A DNA stretch of 64,000 nucleotides from Marilutibacter penaei (GTDB lineage Bacteria > Pseudomonadota > Gammaproteobacteria > Xanthomonadales > Xanthomonadaceae): NCBI RefSeq assembly GCF_014145395.1, contig NZ_JACHTE010000002.1, forward strand, positions 124,001-188,000. The letters are read 5' to 3'. Shown here in pieces: positions 19,602-27,465 of this stretch; within the stretch, counting starts at the first letter, position 1; every line of letters begins with the position of its first letter. The translations under genes and the position numbers were made by a program. The notes below the pieces were generated by a model, which saw only the letters and a list, made by a program, of their open reading frames with translations, had not been told where the DNA came from and did not search any database.

Positions 19602-20292
19602 CGTCCGCCTCCGCGGAGGCGGCGAGCCGGCGCCGCAATCCGCGCTCGAATACCTGGATGCGCACGGCGTGGATGACGAAGGCGGCGATGGCGGTGGGCA
19701 GGGCCCACAGGGCGATCTGCAGCGGCTCGAGGCTGATCCCGTGTTCGGCATAGAAGCCCTGGATCAGCAGCACCGCGCCGAACGCGAGGAACACGTCCTC
19801 GCCGAAGAACCGGCCGACATTGTCCGTCGCCGCGCCGAGCGCATGCACCCGCTGCAGTTCCTGGCTGTCCAGCGGCCTGCCGTGATCCTTCGTCGCCGCG
19901 GACGTCGACATCGGGGCGAGCAGCGGCCGGACGGTCTGCGCGTGGCCCGCGACGTCGATGAGCCCGAGCATGCTCAGCACCTGGCGGACGCCGAGATAGG
20001 CCACCAGCAACCGGGTCAGCGTCAGACGGGTCCAGGTGGAGATCCACTGGATCGCATGCTCGCGCAGCCCGGCGCGTTCCAGCAGGCCGATCGTCGGCAG
20101 GGTGAACACGAACAGCAGCAGGGCACGGTTCGAGACGAAGCTGGTGCCGAGCAGCGACAGCAGGTCCGGCAGGGACATGCCGGCGAGCAAACCGCTGACC
20201 AGTCCGGCCGAGACCACCACCACCACCGGATTGAAACGAAGGACGAAGCCGAGCACCACCACCAGCACGCCCAGCAGGGGCCAGTAGTTCAC
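19588..20292 (-). CDS. DUF969 membrane protein, candidate 5-oxoproline transporter subunit
   Basis: 234 residues with about five or six membrane helices (for example LLGVLVVVLGFVLRFNPV and ALLLFVFTLPTIGLLERAGL). A conserved soluble loop reads LGAATDNVGRFFGEDVFLAFGAVLLIQ. The start is a GTG at 20292, which overlaps the pxpA stop as GTGA; this fits the family N-terminus (VNYWPLLGVLVVV). Paired with DUF979 downstream. The two together resemble a split transporter; direction and substrate are inferred only from context. Confidence 0.85.
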   Translation of the reverse strand: MNYWPLLGVLVVVLGFVLRFNPVVVVVSAGLVSGLLAGMSLPDLLSLLGTSFVSNRALLLFVFTLPTIGLLERAGLREHAIQWISTWTRLTLTRLLVAYLGVRQVLSMLGLIDVAGHAQTVRPLLAPMSTSAATKDHGRPLDSQELQRVHALGAATDNVGRFFGEDVFLAFGAVLLIQGFYAEHGISLEPLQIALWALPTAIAAFVIHAVRIQVFERGLRRRLAASAEADDAGS

Positions 20293-21041
20293 GCGGGCGC
20301 CCCGGGGGACCGGATGTCCAGACCCTCGGCCTCCAGTGCCGCGCGCAACGCACGGGCGAAGCCGGCGGCGTCCGCCCGGTCCCCATGCAGGCAGAGCGTG
20401 TCGGCCTGCAACTCCAGGACTTCTCCGTCGGGCAAGGTAAGCGTCCCGTTGCGTGCCAGCGCGCAGGCCTGGGCCACGGCGGCCTCGATGCTGTCCAGCA
20501 CCGCGCCCGGGGCGGTTCGCGGCAGCAGCCGGCCATCGGGCCCATAGCCCCGTTCGGCAAACACCTCGTGGGCGACGCGCAGGCCATTCGCGCCCGCCGC
20601 ATCGGTCAGCGCCGATCCCGACAGGCCGTAGATAATCAGGTCGGGATCGAATCCGGCGACCGCTTCGACGATCGCATCCGCGATGGCGCGGTCGCGGGCG
20701 GCCATGTTGTAGAGCGCGCCGTGCGGCTTGACGTGCGCCAACCGCATGCCTTCCTCGTCCGCGATGCGCGTGAGGCGGCGCAGCTGCGCGGTGACCAGGA
20801 GCATCACCTGGCCGGGGCCGGCGTCGAGTTCGCGACGGCCGAAGTGCTCCCGGTCGACGAAGCCCGGGTGCGCACCCGCGGCCACGCCATGGTCCCGGCA
20901 CAGGCGCAGCGTGGCTCGCATGGTGGCGTCGTCCCCGGCGTGGCCGCCGCAGGCGATGCTGGCGGAGCTGAGCAGCGGGATGATCGCGGCGTCGTCGCCG
21001 CAGCCCTCGCCCAGGTCGCAATTGAAGTCGATATGCCGCAT
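20289..21041 (-). CDS. pxpA: 5-oxoprolinase subunit A (LamB/YcsF family)
   Basis: One of three subunits of the ATP-dependent prokaryotic 5-oxoprolinase that hydrolyses 5-oxo-L-proline to glutamate. It is 250 residues, opening with MRHIDFNCDLGEGCGDD and continuing with SIACGGHAGD, AAGAHPGFVDREHFGRRE and VKPHGALYN, all LamB/YcsF signatures. The His and Asp residues in these blocks probably form the active site. The ATG at 21041 has AAGGGAAGG upstream; a start at 21083 would overlap pxpC. It sits after pxpC and is coupled to DUF969. Confidence 0.95.
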   Translation of the reverse strand: MRHIDFNCDLGEGCGDDAAIIPLLSSASIACGGHAGDDATMRATLRLCRDHGVAAGAHPGFVDREHFGRRELDAGPGQVMLLVTAQLRRLTRIADEEGMRLAHVKPHGALYNMAARDRAIADAIVEAVAGFDPDLIIYGLSGSALTDAAGANGLRVAHEVFAERGYGPDGRLLPRTAPGAVLDSIEAAVAQACALARNGTLTLPDGEVLELQADTLCLHGDRADAAGFARALRAALEAEGLDIRSPGAPA

Positions 21042-21070
21042 GTCGTCGGGCCTTCCCTTGATCCGACAGG

Positions 21071-22042
21071 TTAGCCCATCCATGGATCGAGCCGGGTATC
21101 GAGCAGGTGCGCGAGCCGCTTCCAGCGCGCCTGCCGCTGCCGCCGGAGCACGCGCGATCCCTCGAGGTCGACCGGCGTCCAGCGAATGCGCTGCCCAGGC
21201 GCGACCTGCGCCAAGCGCGGGAGGTCGGCGGCACACACATGCCCGAGGCGTGGATAACCCCCGGTGGTCTGGGCATCGGCCAGCAGCACGATGGGATGCC
21301 CGTCCGGCGGCAGTTGCAGGGTGCCGGGTGCGACCGGCCCGGAGACGATGTCCATGCGCGGCGATTCCAGCGCCGGCCCCTGCAGGCGCAGGCCCTGGCG
21401 GTTGCTGCGAGGGTCGACGGTCCACGCGCCGGCTGCGAGTCCGGCCGCGGCGGGATGCGCGGAAGGGACGTAGTGCAGGTCGACGCCGTGGTCGATGGGG
21501 TCGTCGAACTCCACCCACCAGGACGGACCTGACGGCGTATCGACGTCCAGTGCCGGGACCCGCATCGAGACGCGGTCGCCGCGGGCGAGTGCACGCCCTC
21601 CCAGGCCTCCGAAGCCGCCGCGAAGATCGGTGCTGCGGCTGCCCATCACTTGGGGCAGCGAAACGGTCCCCGCGATCGCCAGCCACGCGCGCACGCCCAG
21701 GCGCAGGCGGCCGACGCGCAGCCGCCCGGGCGGCAGGCGGAGCGGGCGGCCATGGCCGAGACTCGTGCAGGTGCCGTCGCGGGCGATATGGGCCATGTCG
21801 GCGAGCGCGCCGCACAAGGCGACCCTGAGGGGAACATCGAAGGCCAGCGTGACGCCGGCCAGCGTCATTTCCAGCACCGCGGCGTCATCGGCGTTTCCGA
21901 CCAGCCGGTTCGCAAGCGCGGCCGCATCAGGGTCCAATGCGCCGGCGCGGGCCACGCCGACATGGCGGAAGCCGGTGCGGCCGCGGTCCTGCACGGTGGT
22001 CAGCGGACCGGGCACGATGACTTCGAGGGTCGCCTGCCTCAT
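21071..22042 (-). CDS. pxpC: 5-oxoprolinase subunit C (biotin-dependent carboxyltransferase-like)
   Basis: Works with PxpB (an allophanate-hydrolase-subunit-like pair) to activate 5-oxoproline with ATP. The 323 residues start MRQATLEVIVPGPLTTVQDRGR, followed by VGVARAGALDPDAAALANRLVGN. The C-terminal part contains GYPRLGHVCAADLPRLAQV. The ATG at 22042 overlaps the pxpB stop (ATGA). Older names are KipA or YbgK; the full pxpABC set here supports the 5-oxoprolinase reading over urea amidolyase. Confidence 0.95.
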   Translation of the reverse strand: MRQATLEVIVPGPLTTVQDRGRTGFRHVGVARAGALDPDAAALANRLVGNADDAAVLEMTLAGVTLAFDVPLRVALCGALADMAHIARDGTCTSLGHGRPLRLPPGRLRVGRLRLGVRAWLAIAGTVSLPQVMGSRSTDLRGGFGGLGGRALARGDRVSMRVPALDVDTPSGPSWWVEFDDPIDHGVDLHYVPSAHPAAAGLAAGAWTVDPRSNRQGLRLQGPALESPRMDIVSGPVAPGTLQLPPDGHPIVLLADAQTTGGYPRLGHVCAADLPRLAQVAPGQRIRWTPVDLEGSRVLRRQRQARWKRLAHLLDTRLDPWMG

Positions 22043-22743
22043 CGCTCGGCTCCGGCGATGGCCCGGAACGTGTCCTCATCGACCGGCCTGAAGCGTACCC
22101 GGTCACCGGGCTGGAGCAGGGCCGGTTGCGGTCGCGACGGGTCGAACAGGCGCAGGGGCGTGCGCCCGAGGATCTGCCAGCCCCCCGGGCTGTCGCGGGG
22201 GTAGATGCCGGTCTGTGCGCCCCCGATTGCCACCGATCCCGCGGGGATGCAGGTGCGCGGGGTCGCAAGGCGGGGGAGCGCCAGCGCAGGGTCGAGGCCG
22301 GACAGGTACGGGAAACCCGGCGCGAAACCGATCATCGCCACCGCGTAATCGCCGGCGGCGTGCCGTTCAATCAGGGTGCCCGGCGACATTCCGAGCGCCC
22401 GGGAGGCGTCGTCGAGATCGGGGCCAAGCGTGCCGCCGTAGCAGACTGGCACGTCGACCACGCGCGCATCGGCGGGGGCGGACACGGGTGCGTCGCGCTC
22501 CAGTTCGGACCGGAGCCAGGCGCATACCCGGTCGGGCCCGATGCCGTCGGCATCGAAGAACACGCCAACGCTTGCATACGCGGGCACCAGGTCCAGCACC
22601 CCGGCCGGCCGCGTGGCGGCGAGTTGCGTCGCCAGGGCGTGTACCCGGGCGATCGTGGCATCGTCGATGCCATCGCCGAGCGTCACGCAAAGCGCGTCGT
22701 CGGACAGCCAGCTGACGCGGGGGCGTCCGGGACGCTCACCCAT
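22039..22743 (-). CDS. pxpB: 5-oxoprolinase subunit B (KipI-like)
   Basis: Partner of PxpC. It is 234 residues from the ATG at 22743. It contains VPVCYGGTLGPDLDDASRALGMS, then YAVAMIGFAPGFPYLSGLDP and the very conserved tail IPAGSVAIGGAQTGIYPRDSPGGW. This start overlaps the HIT gene by 8 bases; a GTG at 22755 would add four residues and overlap further. The gene heads the pxpB-pxpC-pxpA run. Confidence 0.94.
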   Translation of the reverse strand: MGERPGRPRVSWLSDDALCVTLGDGIDDATIARVHALATQLAATRPAGVLDLVPAYASVGVFFDADGIGPDRVCAWLRSELERDAPVSAPADARVVDVPVCYGGTLGPDLDDASRALGMSPGTLIERHAAGDYAVAMIGFAPGFPYLSGLDPALALPRLATPRTCIPAGSVAIGGAQTGIYPRDSPGGWQILGRTPLRLFDPSRPQPALLQPGDRVRFRPVDEDTFRAIAGAER

Positions 22744-23158
22744 CCAGTGCACCACGCAACGCGGTGATGCGTACCACCAGGGCCTCAGGTGAGTAGGGGG
22801 CCGCGGTGGCCGTGCCCCAGACCGGCCTGGGCCAGGCGATATCGTTGCGGAAGCGTGCGATCACGTGCACGTGCAGTTGTTCGACCATGTTGCCGAGCGC
22901 CGCCACGTTGAGCTTGTCGGGCTTGAATTGCGCCAGCAGCACGCGGCTGGCGGCGTCGATCTCCCGTGTCAGCGCGGCGCGTTCCGAGGCGCGCAGGTCC
23001 GTAAGCTCGCGCGCGTCGGGGACCCGCGGCACGAGGATCAACCACGGATGGTGGGCGTCATCCATGAGGCGGAGCTCGCTGAGGGGCAGCTGCGCGACCG
23101 GGTGCGTGTCCTCGGCCAGTTGCGGGTGCAGGTGCCATTCGTGGGCCGGAATCTTCAT
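22736..23158 (-). CDS. HIT domain protein
   Basis: A histidine-triad nucleotide hydrolase/transferase-type protein of 140 residues. The signature is QLHVHVIARFRND: the catalytic middle His and the last His are present, but the first His of H-x-H-x-H is Gln. LVPRVPDARELTDL is a typical HIT strand-turn. Its ATG overlaps the stop of the short upstream frame (ATGA), and its own stop overlaps pxpB, so it is co-transcribed with the 5-oxoproline genes. The functional link is unknown. Confidence 0.88.
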   Translation of the reverse strand: MKIPAHEWHLHPQLAEDTHPVAQLPLSELRLMDDAHHPWLILVPRVPDARELTDLRASERAALTREIDAASRVLLAQFKPDKLNVAALGNMVEQLHVHVIARFRNDIAWPRPVWGTATAAPYSPEALVVRITALRGALDG

Positions 23159-23313
23159 CGCAGGGTCTCCTCCAGGAACGCCCGCGCGCGTGGCCAGGCG
23201 CCCTCAGCGGCCCGGGTCGCGGGATCGCCGTGGCGATCGCGTTTGAAGCCATGGCGGGCGTCGTGCGGGTGTCCTTGGGCGTGGCGGGCCGTGTCGGGGT
23301 GGGCCATCGGCAT
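23155..23313 (-). CDS. Small frame resembling the C-terminus of a dienelactone hydrolase (remnant or small protein)
   Basis: 52 codons from the ATG at 23313, preceded by CGGAGG at good spacing, ending in a TGA that overlaps the HIT start (ATGA). The product is His- and Arg-rich. Its second half, DARHGFKRDRHGD...AEGAWPRARAFLEETL, looks like the last 35 residues of dienelactone-hydrolase proteins, where the His is catalytic. No nucleophile elbow exists upstream; the frame is closed at a TAG at 23367. It may be a decayed gene whose end was kept to couple HIT translation, or a genuine micro-protein. Confidence 0.45.
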   Translation of the reverse strand: MPMAHPDTARHAQGHPHDARHGFKRDRHGDPATRAAEGAWPRARAFLEETLR

Positions 23314-23361
23314 GCCTCCGTTCAGGTGGGGGTAGGGCTGGACGCGGCGTGTTCGGGGTCG

Positions 23362-23383
23362 ATTCTAGCGCCGGCGCTATAAT
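23362..23383. promoter_or_regulatory. Divergent -10 boxes between the HIT/pxp operon and rimO
   Basis: Reverse-strand TAGAAT (23362-23367) faces the small frame, HIT and pxp operon; forward-strand TATAAT (23378-23383) faces rimO. They are separated by the GC palindrome GCGCCGGCGC. Both follow the local pattern CTAnAATtCG. -35 hexamers are poor. Confidence 0.5.
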
Positions 23384-23447
23384 TCGCGCCCTGCTTCGTC
23401 ATCCGAGCCAGACGACGCATTCGCCTGCCCGCCTACTCCATCGACGT

Positions 23448-23545
23448 GGGAGGGCCTGGCCTTTCAGGACCGTACGCGGCATGGATGCCGCGTCCGAGCC
23501 CCCATGGATGGGTTCACGGCGTGTCCTGAAAGGCCAGGCCCTTCC
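23448..23545. repeat. Long inverted repeat (23-bp arms) in the rimO leader
   Basis: The left arm 23448-23470 pairs with the right arm 23523-23545: 19 bp perfect (23452-23470 with 23523-23541) plus four more pairs outside, one of them G-T. The 52-base loop holds a second hairpin, GCGGCAT/ATGCCGC at 23476-23491. Bases 23469-23479 can instead pair with 23554-23564 (11 bp perfect), a fold that excludes the first. It resembles a dispersed palindromic element more than a terminator, since no U-run follows. Confidence 0.8.
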
Positions 23546-23659
23546 GCGGCGCCCCGCGTACGGTTCTCCAACGCCACGTCCGTCCGCGTCCTTGTGGATG
23601 GTCCAGGCCTTCCGGCCACGCGTTGGCCGTAACGTCCCAATTCCTGATTCGTGGTCCGT

Positions 23660-24991
23660 ATGTCCATCGCCAATCCCAAAGTCGGTTTCGTCAGCCTCGG
23701 TTGTCCCAAGGCGCTCGTTGATTCAGAACGCATCCTGACCCAGTTGAAGGTCGAGGGGTACGACCTCGTGCCGAGCTACGACGATGCCGACGTGGTCGTG
23801 GTCAACACCTGCGGCTTCATCGATTCCGCCGTGGCCGAGTCGCTCGACGCGATCGGTGAGGCGATGGCCGAGAACGGCAAGGTGATCGTCACCGGCTGCC
23901 TGGGCAAGCGTGAAGAGGTGATCCGCGAGGCGCACCCGGGCGTACTGTCGATCAGCGGCCCGCAGGACTACGCCAGCGTGATGCGCGCGGTGCACACCGC
24001 GTTGCCGCCGAGGCACGACCCCTTCGTCGACCTGGTGCCCGACCACGGCCTGAAGCTGACGCCGAAGCACTACGCGTACCTGAAGATTTCCGAGGGCTGC
24101 AACCACCGGTGCAGCTTCTGCATCATCCCGTCGATGCGTGGCGACCTCGCGAGCCGGCCGGTCGACCAGGTGCTGCGCGAGGCCGAGAAGCTGGCGATGG
24201 GCGGCGTCAAGGAACTGCTGGTGATCTCGCAGGACACCTCCGCCTACGGCGTGGATCTCAGGTACGCCGAGCGCGAATGGCGCGGCAAGGCGTACCAGAC
24301 GCGCATGAAGGCCTTGTGCGAGGGCCTGTCGGAGCTGGGCTTGTGGACGCGCCTGCATTACGTGTATCCGTATCCGCATGTCGACGATGTCATTCCGCTG
24401 ATGGCCGAGGGCAAGCTGTTGCCCTACCTGGACATCCCGTTCCAGCACGCCAGCCCGCGCATCCTCAAGCTGATGAAGCGCCCTGGTGCCGTCGACAAGA
24501 CGCTCGAGCGCATCCAGCGCTGGCGCGACATCTGCCCGGACATCACCATCCGCAGCACGTTCATTGTGGGTTTCCCCGGCGAGACGGACGCGGAGTTCGA
24601 GGCGCTGCTGGATTTCCTGGAAGAGGCCCAGCTCGACCGCGTCGGCGCCTTCGCGTATTCGCCGGTCGAGGGCGCTGCGGCCAACGACCTGCCCGACGCG
24701 GTGCCGGAAGAGGTGAAGCAGGAGCGCCTGGCCCGCTTCATGGAGCTGCAGGCCGACATTTCCACGGCGAAGCTCGAGGCCAAGGTGGGTACGACGCAGC
24801 GTTGCCTCGTCGATGCGATTGACGGCGACCTGGCGATCGCCCGTTCGATGGCGGATGCGCCGGAGATCGACGGCCTCGTGCAGATCCAGAACGGCTTCGA
24901 GGCCGGCCTCAAGCCCGGTGAGTTCGTGGATGTCGAGATCATGGGCAGCGACGAGCACGACCTGTACGGCGAGGTCGCCTTCGGCGATTGA
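23660..24991 (+). CDS. rimO: Ribosomal protein S12 methylthiotransferase RimO
   Basis: A radical-SAM enzyme that adds a methylthio group to an Asp of ribosomal protein S12. It is 443 residues. The N-terminal UPF0004 domain carries its three cluster Cys in [19 protein letters not shown] and TGCLGK. The radical-SAM motif is CNHRCSFC (in [18 protein letters not shown]), and a TRAM domain occupies about 375-443. The ATG at 23660 gives [17 protein letters not shown] as in relatives; a GTG nine bases upstream is possible. Confidence 0.97.
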   Translation: MSIANPKVGFVSLGCPKALVDSERILTQLKVEGYDLVPSYDDADVVVVNTCGFIDSAVAESLDAIGEAMAENGKVIVTGCLGKREEVIREAHPGVLSISGPQDYASVMRAVHTALPPRHDPFVDLVPDHGLKLTPKHYAYLKISEGCNHRCSFCIIPSMRGDLASRPVDQVLREAEKLAMGGVKELLVISQDTSAYGVDLRYAEREWRGKAYQTRMKALCEGLSELGLWTRLHYVYPYPHVDDVIPLMAEGKLLPYLDIPFQHASPRILKLMKRPGAVDKTLERIQRWRDICPDITIRSTFIVGFPGETDAEFEALLDFLEEAQLDRVGAFAYSPVEGAAANDLPDAVPEEVKQERLARFMELQADISTAKLEAKVGTTQRCLVDAIDGDLAIARSMADAPEIDGLVQIQNGFEAGLKPGEFVDVEIMGSDEHDLYGEVAFGD

Positions 24992-25130
24992 GGCGTCGCC
25001 GGGAGGTTGCGGGTCTGGTTGAAGGCGGGTTCGAGGCGTCCCGCATTCCGCTGACGCGGTCCGAAGCCTCAACCTGAACAACCGGTGTCATCGGGAGCGC
25101 ATTTCGGGAGAAATCGGGCGTCTGGGGGCG

Positions 25131-25270
25131 TATCATGGCTCCACGGCGCGCGGAGTGGCTCCACGCCGCGGGTATCCCGAAGAGCCCGCAGGCGCCTGCA
25201 TGGCCCCTCGTTGGTGGGAATGCTGCTTCTGGCGCGCTCAAAAGGCGGGGTTTTCCCCGCCTTTTTCTTT
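25131..25270 (+). ncRNA. Candidate intergenic small RNA with intrinsic terminator
   Basis: TATCAT at 25131-25136 fits the local -10 style. Transcription from about 25143 would give roughly 125 bases with hairpins in series: GGCG-3-GGAG/CTCC-1-CGCC (about 25145-25171), CGGG/CCCG (25172-25182), the palindrome GCAGGCGCCTGC (about 25189-25200), then the terminator stem and U-run. No known RNA family was recognised by eye (it is not 6S, 4.5S, tmRNA or RNase P). The alternative is that this is only the shared rimO/greB 3' region. Confidence 0.4.
25238..25270. terminator. Strong, probably bidirectional terminator between rimO and greB
   Basis: Stem AAAGGCGGGG/CCCCGCCTTT with loop TTTT (25241-25264), then TTTTTCTTT on the forward strand. 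On the reverse strand the stem is followed by TTTTGAG. It can end rimO or the candidate sRNA rightward and greB leftward. Confidence 0.9.
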
Positions 25271-25313
25271 GCCGGGTCGCCCAGCGCACGTTGGCGCGGC
25301 TGTCTCCCGGTGG

Positions 25314-25817
25314 TCAGCCCGGGTAGTCCACGTCGACGATCACGAAGCGGGCCGGCCCGCTTGGCAGCAGTGCCTCGAACTCGTCGTCCAGCCGCCGCTT
25401 GAGCATGGCCCGGGCCAGCGGCGAATCGATGCTGATCCAGCCCCGCGACGCGTCGGTCTCGTCCGGCCCGACGATGCGGTAGCGGCGACACTCGCCGTCC
25501 TCGATCCGCTCCACTTCCACCCAGGCGCCGAAGAACACCGCCCCGGGGTCGCCGGGCGCGGCGTCCACCACCTTCAGCGCCGGCACCCGCTTGCTCAGGT
25601 AGCGTACCCGCCGGTCGATGTCGCCCAGTTGCTTCTTGCGATAGGTGTATTCGGCGTTCTCGGAGCGGTCGCCCTCCGCGGCGGCCGCGGCGAGCGCGGC
25701 CACCACTTCGGGGCGTCGCACCCGCCACAGCTCGTCCAGCTCGGCTTTCAGCCGGTCATGGCCGTGGCGGGTGATCAGCGCCGTGCTGCGCTCGGGCGGC
25801 GGTCTCCAGCGCCCCAT
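25314..25817 (-). CDS. greB: Transcription elongation factor GreB
   Basis: Rescues backtracked RNA polymerase by stimulating transcript cleavage. It is 167 residues, with an N-terminal coiled-coil hairpin carrying acidic residues ([22 protein letters not shown]) and a C-terminal FKBP-like domain ([13 protein letters not shown]...[24 protein letters not shown]). The GreB identity rests on the [17 protein letters not shown] region and the C-terminal pattern. It starts only 3 bases after the transporter stop, so it shares that transcript, and it ends at the terminator near 25250. Confidence 0.93.
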   Translation of the reverse strand: MGRWRPPPERSTALITRHGHDRLKAELDELWRVRRPEVVAALAAAAAEGDRSENAEYTYRKKQLGDIDRRVRYLSKRVPALKVVDAAPGDPGAVFFGAWVEVERIEDGECRRYRIVGPDETDASRGWISIDSPLARAMLKRRLDDEFEALLPSGPARFVIVDVDYPG

Positions 25818-25820
25818 CCG

Positions 25821-27359
25821 TCAACCTGCCGGCAGGTACTCGAGGGGCGCTTCCGGCCCGATCGGCCAGCCCGCCATGATCCAGATCGTGAACAGCACCG
25901 TCCAGCCGATCAGGAATGCGATCGAGTAGGGCAACATGGTGGCGACCACCGTGCCGATGCCAGCCTTGGGCTCGTAACGCTGCAGGAACGCGATGATCAG
26001 TGCGAAGTAACTCATCATCGGCGAGATGATGTTGGTGACCGAATCGCCGATGCGATAGGCGATCTGGGTCATTTCCGGCGAGTAGCCCAGGAGCATGAAC
26101 ATCGGGATGAACACCGGCGCCATCAGCGCCCACTTGGCCGACGCCGACCCCATGAACAGGTTGGCGGTGGCCGTGAGCACGATGAACGCGATGAACAGCG
26201 GGGCGGCCGGCAGGTCGATGGCCTTCAGGAACCCCGCGCCTTCGATGGCGAAGATCAGGCCGAGCTGGGTCCAGTTGAAGAAGGCCACGAACTGCGCCGC
26301 GAAGAAGATCAGCACAAGGTAGGTGCCCAGGGTCTCCATGGACTTGCTCATGCCCTGGATGACGTCGGCGTCGTTGCGGATCGTGCCCGCGCCGATCCCG
26401 TACGCGATGCCGGCCACGACGCCGTAGGCGAAGATGATCGCGACGATCCCGCGCAGGAACGGCGAGCGCAGCAGGTCGCCGTCCGGTGCGCGCAGGAAGC
26501 CATCGGCGGGCACCGTGCCCCACAGCACCAGCAGGGTCAGGGCCAGCGATGCCAGCAGGGCGAACCACAGGCCACGCTTCTCCTCGGGCCGCATGGCTTC
26601 GATTTCCTGCGTTTCGCCCTGCACCTGTGGCGCGTCCGGGAACCGCTTCGCGACCACCTTTTCCGTCACCACCGTGCCCAGCAGCGCAATCACCGGCGTG
26701 GAGGCGATCATGAAGTACCAGTTGGCGGCGGCGTTCACCTCGTACGCGGGGTCGATGATGCGCGCGGCCTCCTGCGAGAGGCCGGCCAGGAGGGGATCGA
26801 TGGTGCCCAGCAGCAGGTTGGCCGAGTAACCGCCCGACACGCCGGCGAAGGCGGCGGCCATGCCGAGGATCGGGTGGCGTCCGGCGGCGATGAAGATCAG
26901 GCCGGCCAGGGGGACCAGCAGCACGTAGCCGATCTCCGAGGCCATGTTGGACATGATGCCGGCGAACACGACCACGAAGGTCAACAGGCGCCGGGGTGCC
27001 GAAAGCACCAGCAGGCGCAGCGCGGCGCCGATCAGGCCGCTGTGCTCCGCCACGCCGATGCCGATCAGCGCCACCAGCACCGTGCCCAGTGGCGCGAACC
27101 CGGTGAAGTTGGTGATCAGGCCGTCGAGGATGCGGTGCAGGCCATCGACGCTCAGCAGGTTGACGGGCCGGATCGCCTCGCCGGTCACCGGGTGCGCGAC
27201 CGACAGGTCGAGCTGCGAGCAGACCCAGGAGAGCACTACCACCGCCACCGCCATCAGGGCGAACAGGGTGACCGGATGAGGCAGCGCATTGCCCCCCTTC
27301 TCGATGACGTTGAGGAAACGGTCGATAGCGGAGCGTCGAATGGCGGGGGGCTGGTTCAT
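25821..27359 (-). CDS. AbgT family transporter
   Basis: A 512-residue inner-membrane protein of the AbgT family (p-aminobenzoyl-glutamate transport in E. coli; some members export sulfonamides). About 11-13 hydrophobic helices and re-entrant hairpins are visible, with the conserved segments [38 protein letters not shown] and [19 protein letters not shown] cytoplasmic charged loop ([24 protein letters not shown]) splits the protein. Substrate cannot be assigned; no abgAB hydrolase genes are adjacent. Confidence 0.92.
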   Translation of the reverse strand: MNQPPAIRRSAIDRFLNVIEKGGNALPHPVTLFALMAVAVVVLSWVCSQLDLSVAHPVTGEAIRPVNLLSVDGLHRILDGLITNFTGFAPLGTVLVALIGIGVAEHSGLIGAALRLLVLSAPRRLLTFVVVFAGIMSNMASEIGYVLLVPLAGLIFIAAGRHPILGMAAAFAGVSGGYSANLLLGTIDPLLAGLSQEAARIIDPAYEVNAAANWYFMIASTPVIALLGTVVTEKVVAKRFPDAPQVQGETQEIEAMRPEEKRGLWFALLASLALTLLVLWGTVPADGFLRAPDGDLLRSPFLRGIVAIIFAYGVVAGIAYGIGAGTIRNDADVIQGMSKSMETLGTYLVLIFFAAQFVAFFNWTQLGLIFAIEGAGFLKAIDLPAAPLFIAFIVLTATANLFMGSASAKWALMAPVFIPMFMLLGYSPEMTQIAYRIGDSVTNIISPMMSYFALIIAFLQRYEPKAGIGTVVATMLPYSIAFLIGWTVLFTIWIMAGWPIGPEAPLEYLPAG

Positions 27360-27415
27360 GGACGGTGTCTGCCTGCGTTGGATCGGTCCGGCGCTGGGCC
27401 GCCGGCAAGCGCGGG

Positions 27416-27421
27416 ACTATA
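27416..27421 (-). promoter_or_regulatory. Candidate -10 box for the AbgT-type transporter and greB
   Basis: TATAGT on the reverse strand, 56 bases before the ATG at 27359, in the gap after the DUF853 gene. -35 not clear. Confidence 0.3.
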
Positions 27422-27465
27422 CCCCAGCGGCGCCGCTCGCCATTTGCGTCCGCAGCATCGGCAGG

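Larger units (their letters stand above)
23314..23659. other. Intergenic region and long structured rimO leader
   Basis: No protein gene is supported here. After the divergent promoters the rest, about 270 bases, would be the rimO 5' leader if TATAAT at 23378 is used. It contains the long inverted repeat described separately, a nested hairpin, and a diverged third copy of part of the repeat arm at about 23602-23616 (TCCAGGCCTTCCGG). Confidence 0.6.
24992..25313. other. Intergenic region between convergent rimO and greB
   Basis: No protein gene is supported. The left 140 bases show nothing definite beyond a small hairpin spanning the rimO stop (GGCGA/TCGCC). The right half holds a -10-like box, several hairpins and a strong terminator, annotated as a candidate small RNA. 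Confidence 0.5.

Noticed and set aside
20289-22743. Urea amidolyase or allophanate hydrolase genes
   Set aside because: Subunit-like homology is explained by pxpB/pxpC; the adjacent pxpA and pcp point to 5-oxoprolinase.
23349-23738. Forward and reverse frames across the rimO leader
   Set aside because: They translate the inverted repeat; coding sense is explained better by an RNA/DNA palindrome, and both run into rimO.
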